DNA of 64,000 nt from Streptomyces calvus (GTDB taxonomy: Bacteria; Actinomycetota; Actinomycetes; Streptomycetales; Streptomycetaceae). Where the stretch lies: assembly GCF_006782915.1 (NCBI RefSeq), contig NZ_VCNP01000010.1:124001-188000 (forward strand). Direction: 5' to 3'. The stretch's first letter is position 1, and every line of letters begins with the position of its first letter. Below the pieces are notes generated by a model, which was given only the letters and a program-made list of their open reading frames with translations, searched no databases and was not told where the DNA came from. Positions 9,753 to 18,224 of the stretch are shown one piece after another. The position numbers and the translations under genes are program-made.

Positions 9753-10958
9753 ATGGCCCGCCTCGCCCAGACCGCCGGTCTCACGGACGTCCAGCAGGAG
9801 ATCCTCTCCACCGTCCGGGACTTCGTGGACAAGGAGATCATCCCGGTCGCGACCGAGCTGGAGCACCGTGACGAGTATCCGCAAGCGATCGTCGACGGCC
9901 TGAAGGAACTCGGCCTCTTCGGTCTGATGATTCCCGAGGAGTACGGGGGTCTGGGCGAGTCGCTCCTCACCTACGCGCTGTGCGTGGAGGAGATCGCCCG
10001 CGGCTGGATGTCGGTGTCCGGCATCATCAACACGCACTTCATCGTGGCGTACATGCTCAAGCAGCACGGCACGCAGGAGCAGAAGGACCACTTCCTGCCG
10101 AGGATGGCGGCCGGCGACGTCCGCGGCGCCTTCTCGATGTCGGAGCCGGGCCTGGGCTCGGACGTGTCGGCCATCACGTCGAAGGCGGTCAGGGACGGCG
10201 ACGAGTACGTCCTCAACGGCCAGAAGATGTGGCTGACGAACGGCGGCACGTCGTCACTGGTGGCCGTCCTGGTCCGCAGTGACGAGGGTCACCCCGAGGG
10301 GACGGCGCCCCACAGGTCGATGACCACCTTCCTGGTGGAGAAGGAGCCCGGCTTCGGCGAGGTGCGTCCCGGCCTCACCATCCCCGGGAAGATCGACAAG
10401 ATGGGCTACAAGGGCGTCGACACCACCGAGCTCATCATGGACGACCTGCGGATTCCCGCCGACCGGGTGCTCGGCGGGACCACCGGCCGGGGTTTTTACC
10501 AAATGATGGACGGCGTCGAGGTCGGCCGCGTCAATGTCGCGGCGCGTGGCTGCGGCGTCGCGCAGCGTGCCTTCGAGCTGGGTGTCCGGTACGCCCAGCA
10601 GCGGCACACCTTCGGCAAGCCGATCGCCCAGCACCAGGCCATTCAGTTCAAACTCGCGGAGATGGCTACCAAGGTCGAGGCCGCGCATGCGATGATGGTG
10701 AACGCTGCACGCAAAAAGGACTCCGGGGAACGAAACGACCTTGAGGCAGGGATGGCGAAGTACCTCGCCAGCGAATACTGCAAAGAGGTCGTGGAGGACG
10801 CCTTCCGGATCCACGGCGGGTACGGCTTCTCCAAGGAGTACGAGATCGAACGCCTCTACCGGGAGGCGCCGATGCTGCTGATCGGTGAAGGCACCGCCGA
10901 AATCCAGAAAATGATCATCGGCAGGCGGCTGCTCGAAGAGTATCGATTCCAGGGCTGA
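9753..10958 (+). CDS. mcd: acyl-CoA dehydrogenase, probably methylsuccinyl-CoA dehydrogenase
   Basis: A 401-residue flavoprotein with the complete acyl-CoA dehydrogenase fold: N-terminal helices, the FAD signature AFSMSEPGLGSDVS, and the C-terminal IHGGYGFSKEYEIERLYREA. The catalytic Glu is in LLIGEGTAEIQ. In this operon the expected reaction is oxidation of (2S)-methylsuccinyl-CoA to mesaconyl-CoA. The proteobacterial Mcd is longer (about 550 residues, from memory), so this is the short form. The ATG at 9753 follows the mch stop after 2 bp with GGGGAAG as ribosome-binding site. An upstream extension in the same frame overlaps mch and is not used. Confidence 0.85.
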   Translation: MARLAQTAGLTDVQQEILSTVRDFVDKEIIPVATELEHRDEYPQAIVDGLKELGLFGLMIPEEYGGLGESLLTYALCVEEIARGWMSVSGIINTHFIVAYMLKQHGTQEQKDHFLPRMAAGDVRGAFSMSEPGLGSDVSAITSKAVRDGDEYVLNGQKMWLTNGGTSSLVAVLVRSDEGHPEGTAPHRSMTTFLVEKEPGFGEVRPGLTIPGKIDKMGYKGVDTTELIMDDLRIPADRVLGGTTGRGFYQMMDGVEVGRVNVAARGCGVAQRAFELGVRYAQQRHTFGKPIAQHQAIQFKLAEMATKVEAAHAMMVNAARKKDSGERNDLEAGMAKYLASEYCKEVVEDAFRIHGGYGFSKEYEIERLYREAPMLLIGEGTAEIQKMIIGRRLLEEYRFQG

Positions 10959-10966
10959 ATGTCCGG

Positions 10967-11007
10967 ATACGGGGTGTTTTCTTGGAGAAGAGGATCACAC
11001 CCCGTAT
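10967..11007 (+). terminator. stem-loop after the ethylmalonyl-CoA operon
   Basis: ATACGGGGTGT (10967-10977) and ACACCCCGTAT (10997-11007) are perfect 11-bp complements separated by 19 bases. It begins 8 bp after the mcd stop. There is no T-run after it, which is common for Streptomyces terminators. It could also be a regulator site for psd. Confidence 0.55.
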
Positions 11008-11128
11008 GCACTCTTCGGCCGTCGACTCGGCTGCCTGGCTTACCCAGTTGCCGCCCGGAGCCGCTACGATCGCCGGAAAGCCGCCGTCCCCCGCAAGTGC
11101 GCGGCATCATCCGCTACGAAGGTCATCC

Positions 11129-11785
11129 ATGCCCCACAGCCAAACCTCTGCACACCGCGACAGCCTCGCCGGCGTACGCCTCGCGCGCGGAGCATCGCCG
11201 TGGCTTCTGCCGACCGTCGCCACCGCAGCCGTCAGCCTGCTCCGCGCCCGCCGCTCGGGTGCCGCCAAGGCCGTCGCCGTCCCCGCCACCGCGCTGGCGG
11301 CCGGAATGCTGTGGTTCTTCCGCGACCCCGAGCGCGAGATCGCCCAGGGCCGGGTCATCTCGCCCGCCGACGGTGTGGTGCAGAGCATCATGCCGTGGAA
11401 GGACGGCCGTACCCGCGTCGCGATCTTCATGAGCCCGCTCAACGTGCACGTCAACCGGGCGCCGCTGGCCGGCACCGTGACGTCGGTCGAGCACGTCCCC
11501 GGTGGCTTCGTTCCCGCCTTCAACAAGGAGAGCGAGAACAACGAGCGCGTGGTGTGGCACTTCGACACCGAGCTCGGTGACATCGAGATGATCCAGATCG
11601 CCGGCGCGGTGGCCCGCCGCATCGTCCCCTACGTGCCCCAGGGCACCAAGGTCGAGCAGGGTGAGCGCATCGGTCTGATCCGGTTCGGCTCGCGCGTCGA
11701 CCTCTACCTGCCCGAGGGCGTGGAGGTCGCGGTCGAGGTCGGCCAGAAGACCGTGGCTGGGGTGACTCGCATTGACCGTGGTTGA
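11129..11785 (+). CDS. psd: phosphatidylserine decarboxylase proenzyme
   Basis: A 218-residue proenzyme of the short PSD-A class. It makes phosphatidylethanolamine from phosphatidylserine using a pyruvoyl group formed by self-cleavage. The cleavage Gly-Ser is visible in LIRFGSRVDLYLP near the C-terminus, and FMSPLNVHVNRAP is the conserved central block. A hydrophobic N-terminal segment and WFFRDPER suggest membrane association. The ATG at 11129 is chosen because it starts the conserved length; a longer frame from 10982 runs through the stem-loop. It overlaps pssA by 14 bp, so the two successive steps of PE synthesis are coupled. Confidence 0.9.
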   Translation: MPHSQTSAHRDSLAGVRLARGASPWLLPTVATAAVSLLRARRSGAAKAVAVPATALAAGMLWFFRDPEREIAQGRVISPADGVVQSIMPWKDGRTRVAIFMSPLNVHVNRAPLAGTVTSVEHVPGGFVPAFNKESENNERVVWHFDTELGDIEMIQIAGAVARRIVPYVPQGTKVEQGERIGLIRFGSRVDLYLPEGVEVAVEVGQKTVAGVTRIDRG

Positions 11786-12626
11786 TCCGGAGACACAGGC
11801 CGGCTGGGTGCCGGATGCCGACGAGGCGGACGACGAGGAGGAGATGCCCCTCTCGCTGCGCCTGTCGATAGCGGACACCCTCACCCTGGGCAACGCCACC
11901 TGTGGCTTCATGGCGGTGTACTTCACCACCACCGGCATCCTGATCCCGCACCTCCAGGGCAGCCAGGAGACGGGCATGGCCCGCCACAGCGCGGCCACGG
12001 CGGTGATCCTGATGCTGTGCGCGGCGGTCTTCGACCTGTTCGACGGCCTGGTGGCGCGCAAGCTGCGCAGCTCGCCGATGGGCGCGGAGCTGGACAACCT
12101 CTCCGACCTGATCAGCTTCGGCCTGGCACCGGCGTACTTCGTCCTCGTGTACGGCATGGTCGCGGACGACGCGCACCAGCGGGTGGCCGCGGTCGGGGCG
12201 ATCGTGGTGCTGCTGGCGGTGGTGCTCAGGCTGGCGAGATTCTCCTGCGTCACGGTGAAGGACGGCACCTTCCAGGGCATGCCGTCGCCGTTCGGCGCGC
12301 TGACCGTCGTCTCGATCGTGCTGCTTGAGCTGCCGTTCGTGGCGACGCTGCTGGCGATCCTGGGGACGGCGTGGCTGATGGTGAGCCGGGTGGAGTACCC
12401 GAAGCCGCGGGGACGCCTCGCGGTGGCGATGCTGTCGTGGATCGTGCTGTCCATGGGCCTGCTGGCGGCCTGGGCGTTCGACGCGCCGAGCGGTCAGCTG
12501 CTGCTCCAGACGGGCTGCGCGCTGCAGCTGGTCATGGGAGCGGTGATCCCGCTGTTCGCCACGGCGCGGCGGGTGAACAACTTCCGCGACAACCGGCGCG
12601 AGGCGCGGGCGGCGCAGCTGCCGTAA
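11772..12626 (+). CDS. pssA: CDP-diacylglycerol-serine O-phosphatidyltransferase
   Basis: A 284-residue integral membrane enzyme that joins CDP-diacylglycerol and serine to give phosphatidylserine, the substrate of Psd. The CDP-alcohol phosphotransferase signature DG-x2-AR-x8-G-x3-D-x3-D is complete, from DGLVARKL to the Asp pair in GAELDNLSD. About seven to eight hydrophobic helices follow an acidic N-terminus rich in Asp and Glu. The start is TTG at 11772 or GTG at 11778; both overlap psd. A perfect hairpin follows the stop. Confidence 0.9.
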   Translation: MTVVDPETQAGWVPDADEADDEEEMPLSLRLSIADTLTLGNATCGFMAVYFTTTGILIPHLQGSQETGMARHSAATAVILMLCAAVFDLFDGLVARKLRSSPMGAELDNLSDLISFGLAPAYFVLVYGMVADDAHQRVAAVGAIVVLLAVVLRLARFSCVTVKDGTFQGMPSPFGALTVVSIVLLELPFVATLLAILGTAWLMVSRVEYPKPRGRLAVAMLSWIVLSMGLLAAWAFDAPSGQLLLQTGCALQLVMGAVIPLFATARRVNNFRDNRREARAAQLP

Positions 12627-12643
12627 CGCCAGACACGTGTGTG

Positions 12644-12672
12644 GGCCCCGGACCCGGGCAGGGTCCGGGGCC
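12644..12672 (+). terminator. strong bidirectional terminator between pssA and the NACHT gene
   Basis: GGCCCCGGACCC (12644-12655), a 5-base loop, and GGGTCCGGGGCC (12661-12672) make a perfect 12-bp stem followed by TT. It lies between the convergent stops at 12626 and 12714 and should serve both strands. Confidence 0.7.
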
Positions 12673-12713
12673 TTGCGCGTTCCCGGACACCCGGCCCGGC
12701 GGTGGACGCGCGT

Positions 12714-15700
12714 TCAGACGATCCGCTCGTCCTGCCCGGGCGCCTTGCGGTTCCGGTCGGCCATCTTCTCCCAGAAGGCGTGCAGCTCCTTCACGGGGAT
12801 GCTCACCCACGGCGCGGTGCGCCGGACCACGGACGGGGTGTGCCAGCGTGAGCGGCTGTGCAGGAGGGCCTGCTGCTGGCGGCAGAACAGCTCCTCGATC
12901 TCCGTCTGCGCCTTGCCGGCCTTGGGAGGATACGGGCACAGACGGAACTTGCAGGTCGGCAGGCAGGTGGAGCCCGGCTCGCTCCCGTCGGCCCGGCCCA
13001 CACTGCGCTCGGGGTGGAGCGGGCCGCGGTCGTGGGTGAGGCACGGCGGAAGGGTGTTCCGGTTCGCGAGAGCCAGACGTTCCTCGATGTCGTCCGCGCT
13101 GCCGTCGCGTTCGGTGAGGTTGAGCATGACCAGGACGTCCGCGAGAAGGCGCTGGGCCCGCGGGTGGAGGACGCTCCAGCCGGCCGAGGGGGCGATCCAC
13201 AGGCTGTGCTTGCGGTAGCGCTCGGGGTCGGCCGGGGTGGAACCCACGTTGTCGATGGCCCTGTGCTCGTCGATCCACAGGAACCGCTCGGGGTGCCCCG
13301 TCTCCAGGGCCAGCGTCACCAGGTCGCCGGCTTCGGCGACGAACGGGTGGAGCACCTTGCCGGCGTGACGTTCCCGGAGGCCGCCGGCGGCCGCGGTGTG
13401 ATGCGCGCTCCCCGCCATGCCGAGCCATCGGGTGACCGCGCGCACCGGCTCGATGCGAGGTCCGGACACCGTGGAGCCGTCCGCCGTGCCGCCACTGCCC
13501 GGTGGCGTGGTCCGGGGCGGGCGCGGGTCCGCCCCGTCGGGGCCGGCCGGGTATCCGGAGGTGTCGGGCAGTTCCCACAGGCACAGCGCGTGGAGCAGGC
13601 TGAGCTGCGCATACCAGTAGCGGCTGCAGATGAGCATCCGCTCCGCCTGCTTCACCAGATGAGCCCGGGTCTCCGCATGGGCGTTGGGGTGCCGGCGTCT
13701 GCGGTTGGCCGCGTTCTTGAAGCCCTGGGCCAGGGCGTTCTCCAGGGAGATCGGCAGGTCCGGCTCACCGGGCCCGGCGAGCCGCTGGAGGGCGCTCTGC
13801 CGGCCGTCCGCGGGAGCCAGGTGCTGCAGCCAGAGGTTCAGCCGCTCCTTGGTCTCGTTGCGGTACGTGTCGGAGACGGATCCGACGATCATGGGAACGA
13901 GCCAGGCCCGCAGGGCGAAGTGGCGCCAGAGCGTGGTGCGGCTGCGCTCGTACTCCGCCACGAACCGGGCGTGCTGCTGCGCTCTGTCGGCCGCCGCTCC
14001 GGGATCGGCGGCGCCGTCCGCGTCCGCCCCCGCGAGCCAGGCGGTGTAGTCGCGGTCGAGTTTCTCCTTGGCCTCGCGGGTCTGCGCCAGGTACTGCGCC
14101 ACGGGATCGGTTCCGAGGGGGAACAACTGCCGCAGCGCCTGGAAGGCCGCGTCGCCACCGGAGGCGATCTGATGCGCGATCGCCATCCGCACCGGGTGCG
14201 AGGGCTCGTGCGTACCGATGCGGAAGAGGTGCTCGTACGGCAGGGACGGTGCCACGGATGCCCGGCCCGAGAGCGGACGGTCTCCCCGGCTGCGGCGGTC
14301 CCGTTCACGCAGAGCGGCTCCGAAGCGCCGCACCAGCCCCAGTTTCGCGTCCTCGATGGTCCGCTGGTCACCTCTGACGAGCAGGCCCTCCCACTCCTCG
14401 TCCAGCTTCCGCGCCAGCGTGTCCTGCAGCGGCTCCGGGTCGACACTGTCGATCTCCAGGGCCGCGGCGAAGAGGTCGAAGTACTTCGGGTCGTGCCGCT
14501 TCGCCGTGGCGTCGCAGAGCAGTTCGGCCGTCCTCTTCGGCGGCGTGGCCCCGGATCTCCCGGGCGTGGTCCCCGCCATCCGGTCCGGCGGCCGGACGGA
14601 CGGCCCGGTCACCGCCCGGTGACGTGACAGCAGCACCAGGGCGATGAGGAGTTCCCGGGACGGTCCCGGGCTGCGCAGCGCCGGCTTCACGACGGCACCG
14701 AGGTGGTCGACGTCCACCTCGCCGAGCAGACGGTGTCCCAGATACGCCTGGATGATGCTGTGGGGGAACCGGACCTTGTTCTCGTAGCCCCTCACCAGTC
14801 CCAGGAGCTGCCCGTTGGTGGCGTATCTCGCCAGCTCGGCGTAGCACTCGTTGGGGTACTCGAGCGGGTTGGTCCAGGAAGCCGACTTGTCGATCTTACG
14901 GCGCAGTACGCCCCATATCGCGGCGCGTTGCTGCGGTTCGGAGTCCAGCCGGCCCACCACCGGCCGTTGGTTCACCGGCTCGTCGGGCTGCCCCGGGGAC
15001 TGCCCCCGCAGGTCGTCCAGGTAGGCGCCGACGAAGTCGTCGAACGTCACCTCCAGGCTGTCCTGCAGGAGTCCCAGGCAGGCCAGCGCCGACACCACCC
15101 ACACGGTCTCCTGGCGCTCCCGGCGGTCCATCACCAGTTCGTCGAGGATGCGGCCGTCCTCCATGGCCTGGCGGTAGGTGTCCAGCAGCCACAGCCTGAT
15201 GGTGGAGCAGTCGTTGCTGCGGGTGTTCAGACGTCCCGGGTCCTCACGCGGCTTCAGGTGTTCCAGCAGCCCGCGCTGCTGGAGCAGACGGGCGATCCGC
15301 AGGTAGATCGGCGAGTCCGCGATCTCGGCGGTCTCCACCACCCAGCCGAGCCGGCGCTCGTCCGCCGCGCCGGGTTCCCGCACCAGGTACTCCAGGGCCG
15401 CTTCCTCGCTCAGCGGCTCCAGTTCGGCGATCGCGGCCCTGGTGCCCTCCAGCGGCGCGTGCGGGCGGGAGGCGATGACCAGGGGAAGCCGCTGGCGGTC
15501 GGCCCGGGCTATGGCACGGCGGATGATGTTGTCGCGGTCCTCCCGGTAACGCTCGTCGAGGAGGGCTTCCTCCAGGCCGTCGGCGACGACCACGACCTTG
15601 TCGTCGAGCCGCAGTTGCCGCCACGCCTTGTCGATGTCGCTCCCGACCACTCCCGGGTCCGCCACTTCCGGGTCCGTCACCTCCGCGAAGCGGCGACGTG

Positions 15701-16397
15701 CCATCGTCTCGAAGTCGAGTTCGCCGTCGTCCATGTCGCGCAGGCGTATGGGCACGGGAACGGCCGACTGCTGCGCCAGCATGCGCGTCAGTTCCACCAG
15801 GACGGCCGTCTTGCCGACGCCCACGCCACCGACGAGCAGGTAGGGCTTGCGCGTGCTCCTGTTGCGGAGTGCCTGGGCCAGCACTTGGGCCAGTTCGTGA
15901 CGGCCCACGATCCTGTCGACGAGCGTTCCGGCCGTGGGCACGAGTTCGTGCGGCTTGGTGCGCGCCTTCTTGATGAGCGGCTTCTTGACCTTGCGGTACC
16001 AGAAGAAGAGGAAGACGGCCAGAATGAGGGAGGCCGTCAGAACCGGGCCCACGAAGCCGAAAAGGGTGGTGAACCACGACGACGTGCGCACACCGTGGAA
16101 CCACGAGCCCTCGTTGTTGGCCGAGTCGTAGAAGGCCAGTCCCATCCAGGTGAGCAGGACGAGGGTGCCGAGCAGAGCGTATGCGCGAAGGAAGCGGCCG
16201 CGGGCGATGCCCCAGTGACGCCAACTGCGGTTCGGGACGATGCTCTTGCGCGCCTCCCGATCGGTCCGGAACGTGCGCCACCGCTTGTCCGCCGCACCCA
16301 GGGTCCGGGACCACCAGCGCCGCGGATACAGCGTGAGCCAGGCGGCGTCGTGCGGACGTGTCCTCCCCTCCGGATTGCGGATGACCTTGGTGGGCAT
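12714..16397 (-). CDS. membrane-anchored NACHT/STAND-type NTPase
   Basis: A 1,227-residue protein. A basic N-terminus leads to two hydrophobic helices (about 69-90 and 111-134). The NTPase core has Walker A GGVGVGKT (190-197), a NACHT-like Walker B KVVVVADGLEEAL (about 267-279) and the sensor VIASRP (307-312). The long C-terminal half is helical, as in STAND sensor domains. Near the end is a cysteine cluster, CLPTCKFRLCPYPPK, then ELFCRQQQ. STAND proteins are signal-gated switches and several bacterial NACHT proteins act in antiphage defence. No known effector domain is seen, so that role is inference. The ATG at 16397 has GGAGGGAA about 9 bases upstream. The gene is monocistronic, facing pssA. 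Confidence 0.8.
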   Translation of the reverse strand: MPTKVIRNPEGRTRPHDAAWLTLYPRRWWSRTLGAADKRWRTFRTDREARKSIVPNRSWRHWGIARGRFLRAYALLGTLVLLTWMGLAFYDSANNEGSWFHGVRTSSWFTTLFGFVGPVLTASLILAVFLFFWYRKVKKPLIKKARTKPHELVPTAGTLVDRIVGRHELAQVLAQALRNRSTRKPYLLVGGVGVGKTAVLVELTRMLAQQSAVPVPIRLRDMDDGELDFETMARRRFAEVTDPEVADPGVVGSDIDKAWRQLRLDDKVVVVADGLEEALLDERYREDRDNIIRRAIARADRQRLPLVIASRPHAPLEGTRAAIAELEPLSEEAALEYLVREPGAADERRLGWVVETAEIADSPIYLRIARLLQQRGLLEHLKPREDPGRLNTRSNDCSTIRLWLLDTYRQAMEDGRILDELVMDRRERQETVWVVSALACLGLLQDSLEVTFDDFVGAYLDDLRGQSPGQPDEPVNQRPVVGRLDSEPQQRAAIWGVLRRKIDKSASWTNPLEYPNECYAELARYATNGQLLGLVRGYENKVRFPHSIIQAYLGHRLLGEVDVDHLGAVVKPALRSPGPSRELLIALVLLSRHRAVTGPSVRPPDRMAGTTPGRSGATPPKRTAELLCDATAKRHDPKYFDLFAAALEIDSVDPEPLQDTLARKLDEEWEGLLVRGDQRTIEDAKLGLVRRFGAALRERDRRSRGDRPLSGRASVAPSLPYEHLFRIGTHEPSHPVRMAIAHQIASGGDAAFQALRQLFPLGTDPVAQYLAQTREAKEKLDRDYTAWLAGADADGAADPGAAADRAQQHARFVAEYERSRTTLWRHFALRAWLVPMIVGSVSDTYRNETKERLNLWLQHLAPADGRQSALQRLAGPGEPDLPISLENALAQGFKNAANRRRRHPNAHAETRAHLVKQAERMLICSRYWYAQLSLLHALCLWELPDTSGYPAGPDGADPRPPRTTPPGSGGTADGSTVSGPRIEPVRAVTRWLGMAGSAHHTAAAGGLRERHAGKVLHPFVAEAGDLVTLALETGHPERFLWIDEHRAIDNVGSTPADPERYRKHSLWIAPSAGWSVLHPRAQRLLADVLVMLNLTERDGSADDIEERLALANRNTLPPCLTHDRGPLHPERSVGRADGSEPGSTCLPTCKFRLCPYPPKAGKAQTEIEELFCRQQQALLHSRSRWHTPSVVRRTAPWVSIPVKELHAFWEKMADRNRKAPGQDERIV

Positions 16398-16436
16398 GTA
16401 GTCCGTTCCCTCCGCGCTGCGTCTCCCGGCGGAATG

Positions 16437-16538
16437 TCATGAACACCGGGAAGTCGCCGCGGGCCCGATGACGCCGCCCCGCGTGGCGAGTACGTCCGTC
16501 TCGCGGACATCCGCCTGCACGTATGCCTTCATTTCCAT
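16437..16538 (-). CDS. possible 33-residue leader peptide upstream of the NACHT gene
   Basis: A short frame beginning MEMKAYVQADVRETDVLATR ends 39 bp before the NACHT start. Its third codon positions are about 80% G or C, only slightly above chance here, and no good ribosome-binding site precedes it. It is not recognised. It may be a regulatory leader or noise. Confidence 0.25.
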   Translation of the reverse strand: MEMKAYVQADVRETDVLATRGGVIGPAATSRCS

Positions 16539-16892
16539 GGAACCACTGGTGAGGAAGACCGCAACACGGCCGCGGACAGGGCCGGTCCGGGCCCCGGCGG
16601 GTACGGGCGCGGCTCGACCGGCCCGCGTGCGCCGCCCCGCAGGCCCCTCGAGGACGGGACCGACTCGAGCGATGGAGACGGCCGCACGTCCACCGGAGGC
16701 CGGAGGCCGGCCGGCGCACACCCGGCGGCCGGGCGACACGGCCCGTGGGCGGCGTCGGGACCGCCGGAAGCGTGCGTGCACCCGCCCGGAAGCACGCGCC
16801 CCGGGCCTCGGCACGGAAAGGGCCGGGCGCAAAGCGGAACCGCCCGCCCCTCGCCCGGCCCGTACCGCTCGGCTCGGCTCGCTCGGCTCAGC
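16539..16892. other. intergenic region upstream of the NACHT gene
   Basis: About 350 bp between the possible leader peptide and the glycerate kinase stop. No gene is supported; open frames here are arginine/proline-rich shadows. At 16867-16900 there is a degenerate 5-bp repeat of GCTCG/GCTCA that runs into the stop codon of the kinase gene. The NACHT promoter should be between 16540 and 16700 but hexamers are not clear. Confidence 0.4.
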
Positions 16893-18074
16893 TCAGCTCA
16901 GGAAGTCGCGGGCGATGCGCTCCGCCGTGCGCTCCAGGATCGGTCCCGCGTCCGCGATGCACCGGGCCACGTCCGGTTCGAGGTCCGTCAGCGCGTACGC
17001 CCGGCGGATGCCCGCCCGTCCCAGCACCTCCGGCGGCAGCGCGAGGCGCCCGCACACCGCGACGACCTCCTTGCCCGCCGCACGCGCCGCCGCCGCGACG
17101 CCCGCCGGCGCCTTGCCGTGCAGCGTCTGCTCGTCCAGCGATCCCTCACCGGTGATGACCAGATCGGCCCGCTCCAGCGCCGGCGCGAAGCCCAGCACGT
17201 CCAGCATGACGTCGATGCCGGGCCGGAAGACCGCCCCGAGCAGCAGCGCCCCGTACCCGATGCCGCCCGCCGCGCCCGCGCCCGGGGCGGCGGCGTACTC
17301 GGCAGCCTTCGACCCGATGCCGGGGACGCCCTCCAGCACCTCGGCGAAGTGCCCGAGCGCCGCGTCCAGCCGTTCCACGTCCTGCGGCGACGCGCCCTTC
17401 TGCGGGCCGTAGACCGCCGGCGCGCCCTTCGGGCCGGTCAGCGGATTGTCGACGTCGCTGGCGAGCACGAACTCGACCGGGCCGAGCCGCGGGTCGAGGC
17501 CGGACAGGTCGGCGGTGGCCAGTTCGGCGAGTCCGCCGCCGCCCGGCGCCACCGGCTCGCCGTCGGCCTTGAGGAAGCGGGCGCCCAGCGCCGACAGCAT
17601 GCCCGCGCCGCCGTCCGTCGTGGCGCTGCCGCCCACCCCGAACACGATGGTGCGCGCCCCGGCGTCCAGTGCGGCCCGCAGCAGCTCGCCGGAGCCGTAC
17701 GTCGACGCCGTCAGCGGGGCGAGGACCCCGTCCGGCAGCCGCTGCAGACCGCTGGCCTCCGCCATCTCCACGACGGCGGTGTCACCGTGCAGCGCGTACG
17801 CCGCGGTCACCTCGTCCCCGAGAGGACCGGCGACCCGGACCTCGCGCCGTTCGAAGCCGGCCGCGACCGCCGCGGCCACGGTGCCGTCGCCGCCGTCGGC
17901 CACCGGCAGCGCCTCGACCACCAGGTCCGGTACGACCCGGCGCAGCCCGGCCGTGACCCGCTCGGCGACCTCCACGGCCGTCAGCGACCCCTTGAACTTG
18001 TCCGCGGCGACGAGCACCCGCTGTGCCGACTGCGTCGTACGAGTGCCGCCCACTGCAGCGTCCGCCACTTGCAT
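16893..18074 (-). CDS. glxK: glycerate kinase (GlxK/GckA family)
   Basis: A 393-residue type I glycerate kinase that phosphorylates D-glycerate with ATP, linking glyoxylate or serine breakdown to glycolysis. Visible family blocks are VLVAADKFKGSLTA at residues 20-33, PVADGGDGT near 59-67, VFGVGGSATTDGGAG with the glycine-rich site, and ITGEGSLDEQT near 310. The first 18 residues before VLVAADKF are low in conservation, so the true start may be a few codons downstream. It stands alone. Mcl in the window produces or consumes glyoxylate, a loose metabolic link only. Confidence 0.9.
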   Translation of the reverse strand: MQVADAAVGGTRTTQSAQRVLVAADKFKGSLTAVEVAERVTAGLRRVVPDLVVEALPVADGGDGTVAAAVAAGFERREVRVAGPLGDEVTAAYALHGDTAVVEMAEASGLQRLPDGVLAPLTASTYGSGELLRAALDAGARTIVFGVGGSATTDGGAGMLSALGARFLKADGEPVAPGGGGLAELATADLSGLDPRLGPVEFVLASDVDNPLTGPKGAPAVYGPQKGASPQDVERLDAALGHFAEVLEGVPGIGSKAAEYAAAPGAGAAGGIGYGALLLGAVFRPGIDVMLDVLGFAPALERADLVITGEGSLDEQTLHGKAPAGVAAAARAAGKEVVAVCGRLALPPEVLGRAGIRRAYALTDLEPDVARCIADAGPILERTAERIARDFLS

Positions 18075-18224
18075 TCCCCTCGCTCTCCGGGCCCCGCGCG
18101 CGCGTCGAGGCCAGTCGCGCCGCTGTGACCTTAACCGCAGGCCGCCGTCGCCGTCATGCCCTGCCCAGCCCGTGGAACAGCGCGGCGGGGCGCGACCCGG
18201 TGCGGAATCGGGTACACCGGTCCC

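Noticed and set aside
16437..16892. 131- and 314-residue frames in the NACHT upstream region
   Set aside because: They are arginine/proline-rich on both strands, have no recognisable domain, and conflict with each other.
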